Source: Paramacrobiotus richtersi | Taxonomy: Eukaryota > Tardigrada > Eutardigrada > Parachela > Macrobiotidae | Reading direction: 5' to 3' | DNA: 26,924 bases | Assembly: GCA_034698045.1 (NCBI GenBank) | Contig: JAQGAU010000508.1 | Span: 1-26,924, forward strand | Shown here: positions 10,864 through 21,181 of the stretch, in pieces | Position numbering within the stretch: the first letter of the stretch is position 1 | How the letters are laid out: each line of letters starts with the position of its first letter | Program-made: the position numbers and the translations under genes | Notes under the pieces: model-generated | The model's database searches: none | What the model was told of the DNA's origin: nothing | What the model saw: only the letters and a program-made list of their open reading frames with translations

Positions 10864-10981
10864 AACTTCTCAGAAATCGAAGCTCAGAAAACTGGTTGAT
10901 TGTGTCTCCTAAACTTTCGAAATAAGCCGCAGAGTGCGAGGAGGTGGTTACAGCAGTGTACATCGACTTTTGCCTCCGTTT

Positions 10982-11128
10982 ACAACCCAACTTAGACCTC
11001 AAGAGCCTTCCGGATTTCGATGTGCTTACTACCATTTACCGCGGATCTAGAATCTACGCGACGTGCTCTTTCAAATGGTAGTAAGCACAGCGAAATCCGG
11101 AAGGCTCTTGCAGACTAAGTTGGGTTGT
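10982..11128. repeat. Hairpin-forming inverted repeat upstream of Lcn-2
   Basis: Arms 10982-11037 and 11073-11128 (56 nt each, about three mismatches) are separated by a 35-nt loop. The arm contains ACAACCCAACTTAG, AAGAGCCTTCCGG and GTGCTTACTACCATTT. It sits 119 nt upstream of the Lcn-2 start codon, so within its likely promoter or 5' untranslated region. No clear target-site duplication flanks it, so it could be a MITE or a locally templated inversion duplicate. Confidence 0.85.
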
Positions 11129-12959
11129 TAGCTGGAACCAATACCGCGATTACAATTAATTAAGTATGTACTCAGTAATCGCAGTAGCGCTTTAGTATGA
11201 CGTTATGACAGACTGCATTTATCTGTAGACCAAAAATAAGTGTCATAATCTTAGTGGCGAGGTTTAGAAACTGTGAGTGAAATTCGTTCGTTGAACTGTG
11301 AAAGCAAAATTATATGAATGAATTAATCGCGCGTGTTACAAAGGCTGGAAGGCACTTCGTTTACCCTTTACAAACGTCTTAATCGCAAGTTTCAATTCCG
11401 CAGAGTAACCCAAAAAGTTAGCAACATGTTCACAATTGTGCAAGGAATTACGATCGCTGCGAAAGTCAGAAACGGTTACTGCATGCACAACAATAAAATA
11501 GCACCGCAGATGAACGCTGTATGGACGTTTATTTTTAGTCTTCCATGACACTGTACCCTGAACATGAATCAGCTGTAAACAGTCACGACAGCACGTTGGT
11601 ATCTCCAGAGCGTTCTACAGGCCGGACACTATTTCTTACAGTGTTATGGAAGCGCGTGTCGTCTGCACTGATCAACGATGGGTTTCGTGTTGCCCGTCTG
11701 CCGTCGACCGGTCGGTCAAGACCAAGGACAAATTAAATTAACACATGAGCAACGATAGCTTCGATCTCTTCGCTACTGTCTTTCAGTGCAGCTATTGGAA
11801 ACGCACTGACGTACCGAATTATGTACGTTAGTTGTTTCTCAACTTGGAAAAAGTGATCGCCTTGCACTGCCTTACAGAACACTCTGTCGAGAAGCGTCCG
11901 GATTACAGAATATCTTAGGGAATACGAGTATCCGGCCTGTAGAACACCATAAGTGTGAGGAAAAGTTTCCGGCTTGTATAGCAAGATGTGTAATAGTGTC
12001 AGGCCTGTACCTAGAATTCTACGAGGAATAACGGGTCTTATTTTTGACCCTTTGCGCAAGGCTCCATAAGTCCCGTCACCCAGGTGCGATGACTGCCGTT
12101 CAAAGACCAAATTTTTGCAGACGAACTACTATAACATGTCTTCGCACCAGCAAATGCAAAGCAAATAGAGAAATAATTTTTAATGCAGTTGAGCAGAATA
12201 AGATCTTTTTCTGGGGAAAAAATCAAAGATTCCTCTTTCGCAGTGTGTGCGCGTTGGGCATTCTCGGCAAACACAAATCAGCAAGTTTAATATGATTTGA
12301 AAGAGCACCGTTTCCTCTATCGCAGCATATGAAAATCTATGCCCCCAATAATAGCCGAAGAAATGGTTCCTAGGGAAATCTACCCTGCTCTAGCACGTAA
12401 GCTGAGAAAGGAAACGTAACCGATACACCTAAGTTCTTGTAATGCACCGCTTCTTCTCAAACTTGAACAAAATTGACATAGTCTGTAAGAGCTGCTACAA
12501 ACCAACACCAGCCAAGTAACAACGATTAAAAAATATAAAACAATTAAAAAAGTTGTCAGATTTAAAAGAAACGCGACATTGCGGAGATTCTTTCGGCTCC
12601 TGGCCTGGATGGACAAACTGGCAAAATTTCGCTGTTGCAGATGCGCCGGTCGTCTTTGCAAATATGACCAGCGGTTTATAGGCATTTTGGACTAATTTGG
12701 CTGGCCTTCTAACCACAATGCCCCTGGCCCGGTATTACCAAGATTCGTACAAAGTTTTCGGATTTTCTACATTATCCAACATGTCAGTCATGTACATGCA
12801 GTATGTGACTCAGAGTCTGAGACTCATTTCGAAGACTTGTATACAAACAAGGTTGATAAATGTAAAGCAGTGATGCGCACTTTGTAAACGATTTCGATCA
12901 GTGCGCTGCGCGCATCTCAGTTTAGGAGACACAACGTGACCATCAGATGGATCTTGGAG
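11129..12959. other. 1.8-kb spacer with no confident gene
   Basis: Between the Lcn-2 upstream hairpin and the first GPCR pseudogene. Several open frames of 60-125 codons occur on both strands. None has a start context, splice partner or paralog in the window that supports it, apart from the possible frame at 11733-12110 listed separately. A minus-strand frame at 12380-12685 contains one hydrophobic stretch that could be a chance membrane-like segment. Confidence 0.4.
11733..12110 (-). CDS. Possible orphan coding segment, 125 codons
   Basis: An open frame on the minus strand with balanced composition, ending in a stop at the low-coordinate end. It includes HLGDGTYGALRKGSKIRPV near the start and AFPIAALKDSSEEIEAIVAH near the end. 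I do not recognise a family. There is no signal peptide, no membrane segment and no visible partner exon. It could be one exon of a gene, a decayed gene or a chance frame; its length is slightly above what I expect by chance here. Confidence 0.22.
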   Translation of the reverse strand: MVFERQSSHLGDGTYGALRKGSKIRPVIPRRILGTGLTLLHILLYKPETFPHTYGVLQAGYSYSLRYSVIRTLLDRVFCKAVQGDHFFQVEKQLTYIIRYVSAFPIAALKDSSEEIEAIVAHVLI

Positions 12960-13962
12960 TTATTTTATGCGCATCGGTACTTGCTCGACAGCACAGCCCG
13001 AGTTAATGCGCTCGGACCCAGCGGTTACAGTACTTATTCGTTCCAGGATGTAGCTCTTGAGACTGCTGATACTCATGCAGAAAAATATGGGGTCCAGTAT
13101 GGCCTGCAGCGGGTAAACTGTATTCAGGAACTTCACTAACATTTTTCATTTGGCTGGCAGGATACAAGCACAGAAGATTGTAGTATAGCGCACTCGTTGT
13201 CCATGAAATAGTGGTACTGACTGTGAATAAAGTCAAGAGCAAGAACGGTCTGTTTCGCTCGCGGAGAGCCGGAGTGCTGCCGGACTAACTGCTCTTCTTC
13301 GCATCCATTTCCACAGCAGGAATGGGTAACTCACAAGAATGAACAACATGGGGACTTCATACACCCAGATACCAGTGAACATGTCGTAAGCATACAGGGC
13401 TTTCACGTTCCGGAAACAACCGTTCTCCATCGGAGTGCGATAGTACAGATCATCCGATACTACACCCGGGACTTGTATGATATGAATATACAGCACCACG
13501 GCCGCACCGAGCCACCAGGCTAGTCCTGAAGTATGCCGCTCTTTGTACGAAATCGGGGAAAATAATGCCCAAATCCGGTTAATGGTAATCAAAACGTGGG
13601 CATGGATTACGAGGGGTCTGAGGCAGTTGTTGCTGTAGATTTTCAGGGTGCAGAGAGCTTTTCCCAGCGCCCAGCGTCCCAAGTTTTGTCCGCTCAGGAT
13701 GACTGGCACGTTCAAGAATCCTGCGTATAGGATGTTGCCGATTGATAGCATCATGATGTAGACGGTGAACGGTGTACGTAGGTGGGCTTTCGAAACAAGA
13801 AGGACTAGTACCCCAGTATTAAAGGCCACAGCGGCCGTTGTCATAGCCACATGGCCAACAGATACGGTGTACGTACGTTAGCGTAGAATTAGATGTATCA
13901 TGCAGCGGCAATGTAAGGTTTCCATTTGAACCAGAAACGTTTAAGGAACTGTTGGCAGTCAT
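12960..13962 (-). pseudogene. Rhodopsin-type GPCR pseudogene 1
   Basis: A seven-helix receptor sequence on the minus strand. The main open part (13850-13233) covers helix 1 (FNTGVLVLLV), helix 2 (TPFTVYIMMLSIGNILYA), helix 3 ending ITINRIWALFSP, where N-R replaces the usual D-R-Y, helix 4 with a WW pair, loop-2 cysteine in ENGCF, and helix 5 (YEVPMLFILVSYPFLLW). Helix 6 (TISWTTSALYYNLL) and helix 7 (NTVYPLQAILDPIFF, in place of N-P-x-x-Y) follow in other frames. Compared with copy 2, an 11-nt excess near 13266-13285 and a 1-nt excess near 13132-13150 break the frame. The putative start region at 13962 (ATG, sequons NSS and NVS) is also out of frame with helix 1. Probably dead; an orphan, possibly lineage-expanded receptor family. 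Confidence 0.85.
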
Positions 13963-14320
13963 CGTAATCGCAGTTTGTCGATATTCTCATTTTTCTTACA
14001 TGGCATTGTAAAGTAACACGCACAGTAGACGACAGTTCGCCTCTCTGCCGGCAGAAATCCGGCAAACTGCGGGGCAGTCTTATACGGCTAGGCAGCGATA
14101 CTTTTCTTACTTGCTTAACGTTAACAACCCAGTGCGCACGCGTTATTGCTTAATTTGCTTTTATGATTTCCAAACATTCACAATCTTATTGCTTCATTAA
14201 GAAATAAATCTACCGCAACAAATACGTATTGTAAGGTGCCTTTGCTGTAATTTTAAATTCTCACGGCGCACCTTTTACGTCCGGTGAAAACAGCAGCTTA
14301 TTACGGTCAACAGAAATCGA
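12985..14320. repeat. Left arm of a large inverted duplication
   Basis: This segment, read on the minus strand, aligns with 17445-18850 on the plus strand. The homology covers the whole GPCR pseudogene and also its upstream DNA, for example GAATTTAAAATTACA, TTGTGAATGTTTGGAAATCA, GTGCGCACTGGGTTG and GATTTCTGTTGA in matching order. Divergence is moderate, with independent indels on each side. The two arms enclose about 3.1 kb containing the foldback MITE and Lcn-3. Confidence 0.85.
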
Positions 14321-14851
14321 TTGCTTGTGGTTGCAATTTGCATGCAATGGTTTTCCCTTCTAAAAAGAAATTATTAACAAATCGACGGTATTGTTCCGGT
14401 GCACAAAGATGTTTGCAGTATATGTTTCATCAGGACCATGTAGCGGATGCGCTCGAATCTCGGCCGTGTAGGCATTAAAAGATTTCCTTTTCATGGGAGC
14501 AGTTTTCTCCGCTTTCATATGAGCCGACGCATTCATGCAAATGATTCTGTTTTCTGTTTCGGCCAATTTTCAACGATATGCATGTTTTGCTAAAATTTCC
14601 AGTAAATCAAGGAAAATTGAAATTGATCTCTGTTGTTCGAATGGAGTCGGTCCATGTACACTGTTACACTGTAAAAAAAGGTCACTCAGACAGGCCACTT
14701 GTAATTTTTTCTCCAAATGGTGTGCTAAAAATTGTACATTTGCGCTGAACATGAGGTTTTTGTGAGAGTAACTGTCTTTTCTGAACGTATTGTACCTGCG
14801 CTCGAATGAAACGAAGTGTTTATTATTTGGTGTCTTTTCACATAATTACTA
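14321..14851. other. Upstream region of Lcn-3, paralogous to that of Lcn-4
   Basis: No gene seen. The part 14530-14765 matches 19146-19430 upstream of Lcn-4, sharing ATTCATGCA, TTTTCAACGAT, AAGGTCACT and ATGGTGTG followed by TAAAAATTG. This implies that Lcn-3 and Lcn-4 were duplicated together with more than a kilobase of upstream DNA. Confidence 0.65.
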
Positions 14852-15278
14852 GACACGAGGCGCAACTGAACTTATCGGAGCGACTTTTTAGCGTATCGAC
14901 CTATCGGCGTTAATAAGCGACATTAGTCACAGTCAGATCTCGGCGCCAACGCTCCAGACAAAAATCGCTGCCAGTAGATGCACACACCGTACAACTACAT
15001 GGATTCACGTTTCCCGACTTTGCCATTGCCAAAACGCTGCCAAAAGTTTTCGTTTTGCTTTTACAATTTCATTTCAGTAAAATAACGACGTTCAGAAGTG
15101 TTTTGGCTATGGAAAAGTCGGGAGATGTGAATTCATGCACGGTGTGTGCATCTACTAGCAGAGATTTTTTGTCTGGATCGTTGGCGCCGAGGTCTGACTG
15201 TGATTAATGTCGGTTATTACCGCCGATAGGTCGATACGCTAAAAAGTAGCGCAGATAAGTTCAGTTGCGCCTCGTGTC
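14852..15278. mobile_element. Foldback MITE with TA flanks
   Basis: The element starts GACACGAGGCGCAACTGAAC and ends with its reverse complement, each end bordered by TA (14850-14851 and 15279-15280). The two arms are each about 190 nt, roughly 85-90 percent identical, and separated by a short central part around 15045-15090. Shared arm blocks include TTTTTAGCGTATCGACCTAT, CTCGGCGCCAACG and GTAGATGCACACACCGT. A TA target duplication is typical of Tc1/mariner-type and some other DNA transposons. No coding capacity. The equivalent upstream region of Lcn-4 lacks it, so it inserted after that duplication. Confidence 0.85.
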
Positions 15279-15829
15279 TACATGACTGGGTGTCCAACCA
15301 AGACACACGTAGTTATATGCACGTACAACATGGAGTAGAACAATATTCAGTTATTTCTACTGACGTTCTGCTCCGGATGTCCAATAATGCGCGAAAATGA
15401 TGTAAATGTGCGAGCGTTGTCTCGACTTACAGCGGACAGGGTGATCCTTCGTGTGAAATTTGCTGGAGGCTTGTTCGTTGGCTATAGGTGCTCGATCAGT
15501 TTCCGGTGCTCTTTGAACTGCAGCTGAGTTCATTGCTCGGCTAGCGCACCAATGGAATTAGTCACTTATGTTTGCATCCATTTGCGGTATGTTACATGGT
15601 TGACATGAAGTTTTGGCATGCTTTTTAAAATTAATTTCTTTCAGTTGTTCGCAACAGTTTGATTGTGTAATGGCAGTCCGACCGCAGACTTACCAGATAT
15701 CGGTAGAGGCACTAATGCTGTGATATATATTTATTCACTGGCTGGAAAACACATTCCGTTCTCATACCAAGCCGCTTGATTATCCGTTAAGTCATTCACC
15801 ATCCAATCAACCACAAAAAGACAATCATT
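15279..15829 (+). promoter_or_regulatory. Proximal upstream region of Lcn-3
   Basis: No gene seen. Positions 15451-15600 align with 19630-19790 upstream of Lcn-4 (shared pieces: TTTGCTG, TTGTTCGTT, TCTTTGAACT, CACCAATGGAAT or CGCCAATGGAAT). A TATATATTTA run at about 15722, roughly 100 nt before the start codon, is a candidate TATA element; the equivalent place upstream of Lcn-5 has TTATAAAG. The core promoter assignment is inference. Confidence 0.4.
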
Positions 15830-17064
15830 ATGATGGCTTTATGTGGTTTTCGTGCTCAAACCCTGTTGATTATTAGCATGCTGTTGGGTGCGTAGTACGC
15901 GTGTCGCTGTGCGTAATCTATTATAATAACCCTCGAGTAATGGCAAACAACACGCACTTTATTGTGTGTTCTAGGAATTTCGTACGCAGGATTCTGCTGC
16001 AAGCTAGAAAAAGGCCGAAGAAAAGGGGAAAGGCACCGTTCCTCCACAGGAGACAGACAAGCGGCTTCATCCTATGGAGCGCCTGCATGTACAATGGGAA
16101 CGCCCCAGTTACCGAACTACGTACAGCCGGTGCCCCTTGATGCAAAGCGAGTAAGAACCTGATAACATTGTGTTTTTAAAAGAGAATACAATAAATATCT
16201 GTACTTTCGTCATTATAGTTATTCAATAGAAGCAAATTATCGAGCATGTAACAGCTACGGTAAACAATGAATAAGTTTAGAACCCCGGTGACCTTTGTCA
16301 AGAAGACGCCTGTAATACCAGATACAGCAACACACAATTCTTATTTTTCTAGTTTCTTGGAAAATGGTACGATTACGAGTACTGGTATATCGACATCACG
16401 GACAACCGAACCAGCGTTAACACGGTTTCGATGTACATTGATTTGCTCCAGGACAATTCAACGATAACACGTACTACCCTGTTTCCCGGTTCAAATACAC
16501 CGGCTCTGGCGATCGAGCAATTAACCAGTAGAATCAACCGCGAAACAAACCAATGTAGAAGCATGCCGGTATATCTTAGTTACCTGACTTTCGAGGGTCA
16601 GTTTACTGGCATTTATTACACCACCACAAGCACCTGTAAGTCATCGATTCTATTGAAGTGTGAAGACTATATATACCTTGACACATAACTTCACGCTTCA
16701 CGCTTTCGTTTGCATTGCAGTTTTAGATAATCCAGGTGTGTTGTCAGTCGACTACGATAACTACGCGTTGTTATACGCATGCGACGCGTACGACAGTGAC
16801 ATGGCTAGCGGCTTATGTCTCGATCCGACCGTTTATGTATATACGAGAATGCCGCCCGACCAGGTGTCCGCCAGTCTGGACAGTACTATCCGCAACGCCG
16901 CCAATCAAATCCTAGCGCGTTACTGCTTCGATGCCAGCTTGTTTAAGAAGGCGATATGGCAGGCCGATGTTCCCGAATGCCCTCTTGCACAGCCGACGGA
17001 TGACTGCTACACAAGTTTACGGAAGGCTTATCGTTATTTGGGTGATCCGAACTTCAGTGGCTGA
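15830..17064 (+). CDS. Secreted lipocalin-type protein Lcn-3 (4 exons)
   Basis: Exons are 15830-15887, 15975-16150, 16353-16635 and 16721-17064; introns are 87, 202 and 85 nt, phases 1-0-1, all GT..AG. The product is 286 residues. The signal peptide (MMALCGFRAQTLLIISMLLG) likely ends near the S-Y-A at the exon 1/2 join. Two adjacent Met codons could start translation; I take the first, giving the family's 58-nt exon. Exon 2 carries a strongly basic linker (KGRRKGERHR), then CTMGTPQLPNYVQPVPLD. Exon 3 begins F-L-G-K-W-Y and has LFPGSNTPALAIEQL plus sequons NRT and NST. Exon 4 has LSVDYDNYALLYACDAYD, T-R-M-P-P-D, RYCFDASLFKKAIW, and ends DDCYTSLRKAYRYLGDPNFS plus Gly. All seven core cysteines are present. 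It lies between the two GPCR pseudogenes. Confidence 0.9.
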
Positions 17065-17865
17065 TATTCGTAGTTGTGAGCCAGTAAATGCAGGCTCGAA
17101 AGCAATCCATATTAAGTTAACTACTCGATCTTTAAATAAGACTGATCCGTTTTGTCATCTAGACCGCTTATATATAAAATTGTGTCGTTTGTGCCCATTT
17201 TGTTGATTTGCAAGTTAAACTGTTGTGCATAAATGTACGAGTAAAATATGATTTATAATGCAACGGTTACCTTGAGCACTTCATAAGCATTTCGTCTCCA
17301 TAAGAAAATAAAAATTTCGCAAATTCCAGCGCTCCGGTATGCGTGATTCTTAAGCTACACATACCGCAAAAACCGTTGAGCATGGCCCCGCACGGGCAAC
17401 AATACCGACGCTTCGTTAACAAAACTATATTGCCTGCAATCGGAAACAAGGGATTTCTGTTGATTGTGAAAAGCTGCATTCTTCACCTGACGTACAAGGT
17501 GCGCCGAGAGAATTTAAAATTACAACAAAAGCACCTCACAATACGTATGTTCCGGTAGATTGAGTTTTAGTTAAAGAATGACATTGTGAATGTTTGGAAA
17601 TCATAATCAGAAAATAAGCAATAACACGTGCGCACTGGGTTGCAAAGCGATTAATGAAAGCATCACTGCTTATCCGTAGTATTAGACTGCTACGCAGTTT
17701 GCCGATTTCCTGTCAGCAAAGGGAGGAATTGTTCTCCACTGTACGTCAAACTATATACTGGCTTGTTAGAACAAGAAATCATATCGACGAATTGTTTTCT
17801 AATGTGCATAATATATACACTGACTTGTTGGGAAAAAAAAACATCGATCGAGAAAGTGCGGTACG
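17065..17865. other. Spacer: Lcn-3 3' flank and start of inverted duplication arm
   Basis: No gene seen. The first 380 nt is AT-rich and includes the likely 3' untranslated region of Lcn-3. From about 17445 the sequence is the upstream part of the right arm of the inverted duplication, matching 13963-14320 in reverse. Confidence 0.55.
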
Positions 17866-18843
17866 ATGACAGCCGACAATTCCTTAAACGTTTCTGGTTC
17901 AAATCTACGTTGCGGCAGCATGCTACAGCTAATTCTCCTCTGCCGTTCGGTGTATCTGTTGGCCATGTCGCTATGATAGCGGCCGCTGTGACCTTTAATA
18001 CTGGGGTACTAGTTCTTCTTGTTACGCAAGCCCACATACGCACACCATTTACCGTCTACATCATAATGCTATCAATTAGCAACATCCTATACGCATGCAT
18101 GCATGCGTATAGGATGTTGCCAATTGATAGCAGAATGGCGCAGCATTCTTGAACGTGCCAGCCATCCTAAGCGGACAAAACTTAGGACGCTGGACATTGG
18201 GAAAAGCTCTCAGCACCCTTAAAATATACAGCAACAACTGCCTCACACCCCTTGTAATCCATGTCCACCTTCTGATTACCGTCAACCGCTTTTGGGCATT
18301 GTTTTTCCCGATTTTGTACAAAGAGCGGCACACAGCAGCATTAGCCTGGTGGCTTTGTATCGCAGTTATACTCTATGTCCATATAATACAAGTCCCGGGT
18401 GTGATACTGGATGATCTGTTCTATCGCATTCCGATGGAGAACGGCTGTTTCCGGAATGTTAAAGCCCTGTACGCTTACGACGTGTTCACCGGTATCTGGG
18501 TGTACGAAGTGCCCATGTTGTTTATCCCGGTTAGTTACCCATTCAAGCTGTGGAATGGTTGCAAAGAAGAGCAGTTTGTCCGATGCTCCGCGAGCGAAAC
18601 AGATTGTTCTTACAGTTGACTTTATTGACAATCAGTACCACTGTGTCTTGGACAACCAGTGCGCTATACTACAATCTTCTGTTCTTGTATCCTGCCAGCC
18701 AGCTGGTAACGATACTAAAATTCCTGAATACAGTATATCCGCTGCAGGCTGTACTGGATCCGCTATTTTTCTGCATGAGCATCGGTAGTTTGCAGAGCTA
18801 TATCCGGGCTCTCATGAGTAACCGACGCATCCGGGCGCAGTAA
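17866..18843 (+). pseudogene. Rhodopsin-type GPCR pseudogene 2
   Basis: The paralog of the 12960-13962 receptor. Helix 1 and 2 (TGVLVLLVTQAHIRTPF, then IIMLSISNILYA) are followed by a 47-nt insertion that shifts the frame; the receptor resumes at NVPAILSGQNLGRWTLGKAL. Helix 3 ends ITVNRFWALFFP, loop 2 has ENGCF, and helix 5 has YEVPMLFIPVSYPF. Near 18553 one A is missing relative to copy 1 (TGGAAATGG to TGGAATGG), shifting the frame again before RRAVC. Helices 6 and 7 then read well (TISTTVSWTTSALYYNLLF; YPLQAVLDPLFF) to a stop at 18843. The ATG at 17866 is out of frame with helix 1. At least two or three lesions make it non-functional. Confidence 0.88.
18069..18130. repeat. 62-nt near-perfect palindrome
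   Basis: Positions 18069-18099 and 18100-18130 are reverse complements with one mismatch in 31. The left arm is ordinary receptor coding sequence (CTATCAATTAGCAACATCC then TATACGCATGCA). The right arm is its inverted copy and is absent from GPCR pseudogene 1. It forms part of the 47-nt insertion that breaks the reading frame. Confidence 0.95.
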
Positions 18844-19971
18844 CCAAGGGCCCGGGCTATGTTGCCATTCGGGAAGACAGCGACTTCCGTAACTGTTATG
18901 GTTACTTTGTTTGTGCGTGAGGGTTTTATTGTTTGTCTGTGGATTTTTGATAAGGGATTCTCCCTTGTGTCTGTGGACGTTAAACATAAGAGTAAACTAA
19001 ACCGAAATGGTTGCAATTACCTCGCAAAAGCTGGTTCGACGAAGTACCGATGTGTACAAAATGATTTCAAGATCCATTTGCCCGTCAGGCGGTGTCTCCT
19101 TATTCGAGATGTATATTGATGGAAACCATGTTCACCAGCCGATGCATTCATGCAGGCGATCCTGTACTCCATTTCGAAAATTTTTCAACGATGTGTTTTG
19201 CTAATTTGGCCATTAATAAAGAACCTATATCTTGTCTATGGTGTGTGTGGTTTGATTGACTGGCAAAGCTGCAACGACAAATGGAGCGAGCGCCAAGACG
19301 ACCAAAGGTCGTATGAGGTTGATTTCTTAATTATCTGAATACAGTCAGTCGATGTAAACGAAGGTCACTAAGACAAGCAACCCGTATTTTTTATATGGTG
19401 TGTTAAAAATTGTGCATGTGAGCGATTTGCAACCCTAAATGAGGAGGCCTTGTTGCAGCCAAGCAAGCGAAAAGTAGCCGCACGTGCTAAAACGACAGTT
19501 GTGCAGAAAACATTCGTGCTATCCAGTAATTTGTGAAAGTAAGCATTAAGCGGTGCATCGAGTAACATTGTTAACAGGCCTCCACTTGATTAAGACAGGC
19601 AGAAAAGGCGAACTCTCTGCTCCCTCGCACGAAGTTTGCTGTAGGCCTGTTCGTTAGCCATGCAGTTACATACTTCTTGTTTTCCGATGATCTTTGAACT
19701 TTTGTTCAGTTCTTCGTTCAGCTACCGCGCCAATGGAATCAGGCTCTTATGCTAGGTGTATGCATTTACGATATCTTACATGCATGAGCCATGAAGTAAG
19801 GGCTCCGTAAACAGTCACTCAACAGCAGTTCTTTGACTATGTCTATTTGCACAACACCAGCAACTGCTGATACCACTGGTACGGCACACGCTGGAGAACG
19901 CATTCTATTCTATATGCTTGATAATCCGCACAGGCATTCACCGCACAGTTAACCAGGGAAAAGCTACCATC
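18844..19971 (+). promoter_or_regulatory. Upstream region of Lcn-4, paralogous to that of Lcn-3
   Basis: No gene seen in 1.1 kb. Positions 19146-19430 and 19630-19790 align in order with 14530-14765 and 15451-15600 upstream of Lcn-3, without the MITE. The retained similarity outside coding DNA may reflect shared regulation or simply recent duplication. No clear TATA box; the region CTGATACCACTGGTACGG occupies the place of the Lcn-5 TTATAAAG motif. Confidence 0.5.
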
Positions 19972-21181
19972 ATGACGGGTTTCTGTGGTTTTCGTATGCA
20001 AACCCTGTTCTTTACCAGTATCCTTTTGGGTGAGTTGTACAGTACAGGTGTAACTGTTTATCAGTTATTATAATAATGAATAACCCTGGAATAATGGTAC
20101 AAAAAACGCGTTTCGTTAATTCTCGAACGTTCCAGGAGTATCATATGCAGGATTTTGCTGTAAGCCAGGTAAGAGCCAGAGAAAAGGGCCGAGACAGCCT
20201 TCTCCAGCTGCTTCCTCCTATGGAGCACCTTCATGCACTATGGGCACACCCCAACTACCGAACTATCTGCAACCAGTACCGGTTGATCCAAAGCGAGTAA
20301 GAACGTAAAGATCATTTTATTTGTGCAACAAGTAACAAACACCAAATCTGTATGTCTGTCTTTAATTATGAATAATGTTTAAAGGCACATTTTCAAATCA
20401 ACTGCTTACGTTGAAGAATGAACGAAACTGCGAGACTTTGGCGACCTTTAACAGCACGATGCCTCTTATGCCATTCTTGTTTTTCATAGTTTCTTGGAAA
20501 ATGGTACGATTACAAACACTGGTATATGGGCATCAACAACCTAACCAGTTACAACGTTGCTGCGACGTACACCAATTTACTCGACGACAATTCAACAACA
20601 CGCTTTACCTTACTTCCCGGTACAAACACACCAGCTCTGGTGCTAGAACAACTGTACAGTAAAAGAAAGCGAGATACCAACTTGTGTAAAGACATGCCGG
20701 TGTATCTCAGTTACCTGACTTTCGACGGCCAGTTGACAGGCACCTATTACAACGGCACAGTGAACGGCACGACATGGATTTGTAAGTCATCGATTGTGTT
20801 TCCGAGAACATTTCACTTTATTTTTTACTTTTCGCCGTTGCAGATGTTGATGCTCCAGCTGTGTTATCAATAGATCACGATAACTACGTTATGTTTTACA
20901 TGTGCGATGCATTCGACACGACCAGCGGTTTGTGTCTCGATCCGACCGTATATGTGCAAACACGGATGCGTCCTGACCAGGTGTCCGATAGTCTAGCCAC
21001 TACAATCAACAACGCTGCCAACCAAATTCTGTCGCGTTACTGCTTCGACGCCAGCTTGTTCTGGCAGTCCATCTGGCAGCCCGATGTAGCGGAATGCCCG
21101 CTTCGTCAAGTGACGGATGACTGCTACATAAGTTTACGCAACGCTTACCGTTATTTGGCCGACCCGAACTTCAATGGCTAA
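19972..21181 (+). CDS. Secreted lipocalin-type protein Lcn-4 (4 exons)
   Basis: Exons are 19972-20029, 20136-20296, 20490-20781 and 20844-21181; introns are 106, 193 and 62 nt, phases 1-0-1, donors GTGAGT, GTAAGA and GTAAGT. The product is 282 residues. The signal peptide (MTGFCGFRMQTLFFTSILLG) continues into VSYAGFCCK across the first junction. Exon 2 has the shortest linker of the family, then CTMGTPQLPNYLQPVPVDPK. Exon 3 starts F-L-G-K-W-Y, has LLPGTNTPALVLEQL and three sequons (NST, and NGT twice late in the exon). Exon 4 has LSIDHDNYVMFYMCDAFD (His replaces Tyr in the D-Y motif), T-R-M-R-P-D, RYCFDASLFWQSIW, and ends LADPNFNG. All seven core cysteines are present. Closest relatives here are Lcn-3 and pseudogene Lcn-5. 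Confidence 0.9.

Larger units (their letters stand above)
17445..18850. repeat. Right arm of a large inverted duplication
   Basis: The plus-strand counterpart of 12985-14320 read in reverse. It contains GPCR pseudogene 2 and its upstream flank, and differs from the left arm by several indels including the 47-nt palindrome-forming insertion near 18097-18143. Confidence 0.85.

Noticed and set aside
12380-12716. Two minus-strand frames, one with a hydrophobic stretch
   Set aside because: They overlap in different frames, and I found no start context, splice partner or paralog; one hydrophobic run in AT-rich DNA is weak evidence.
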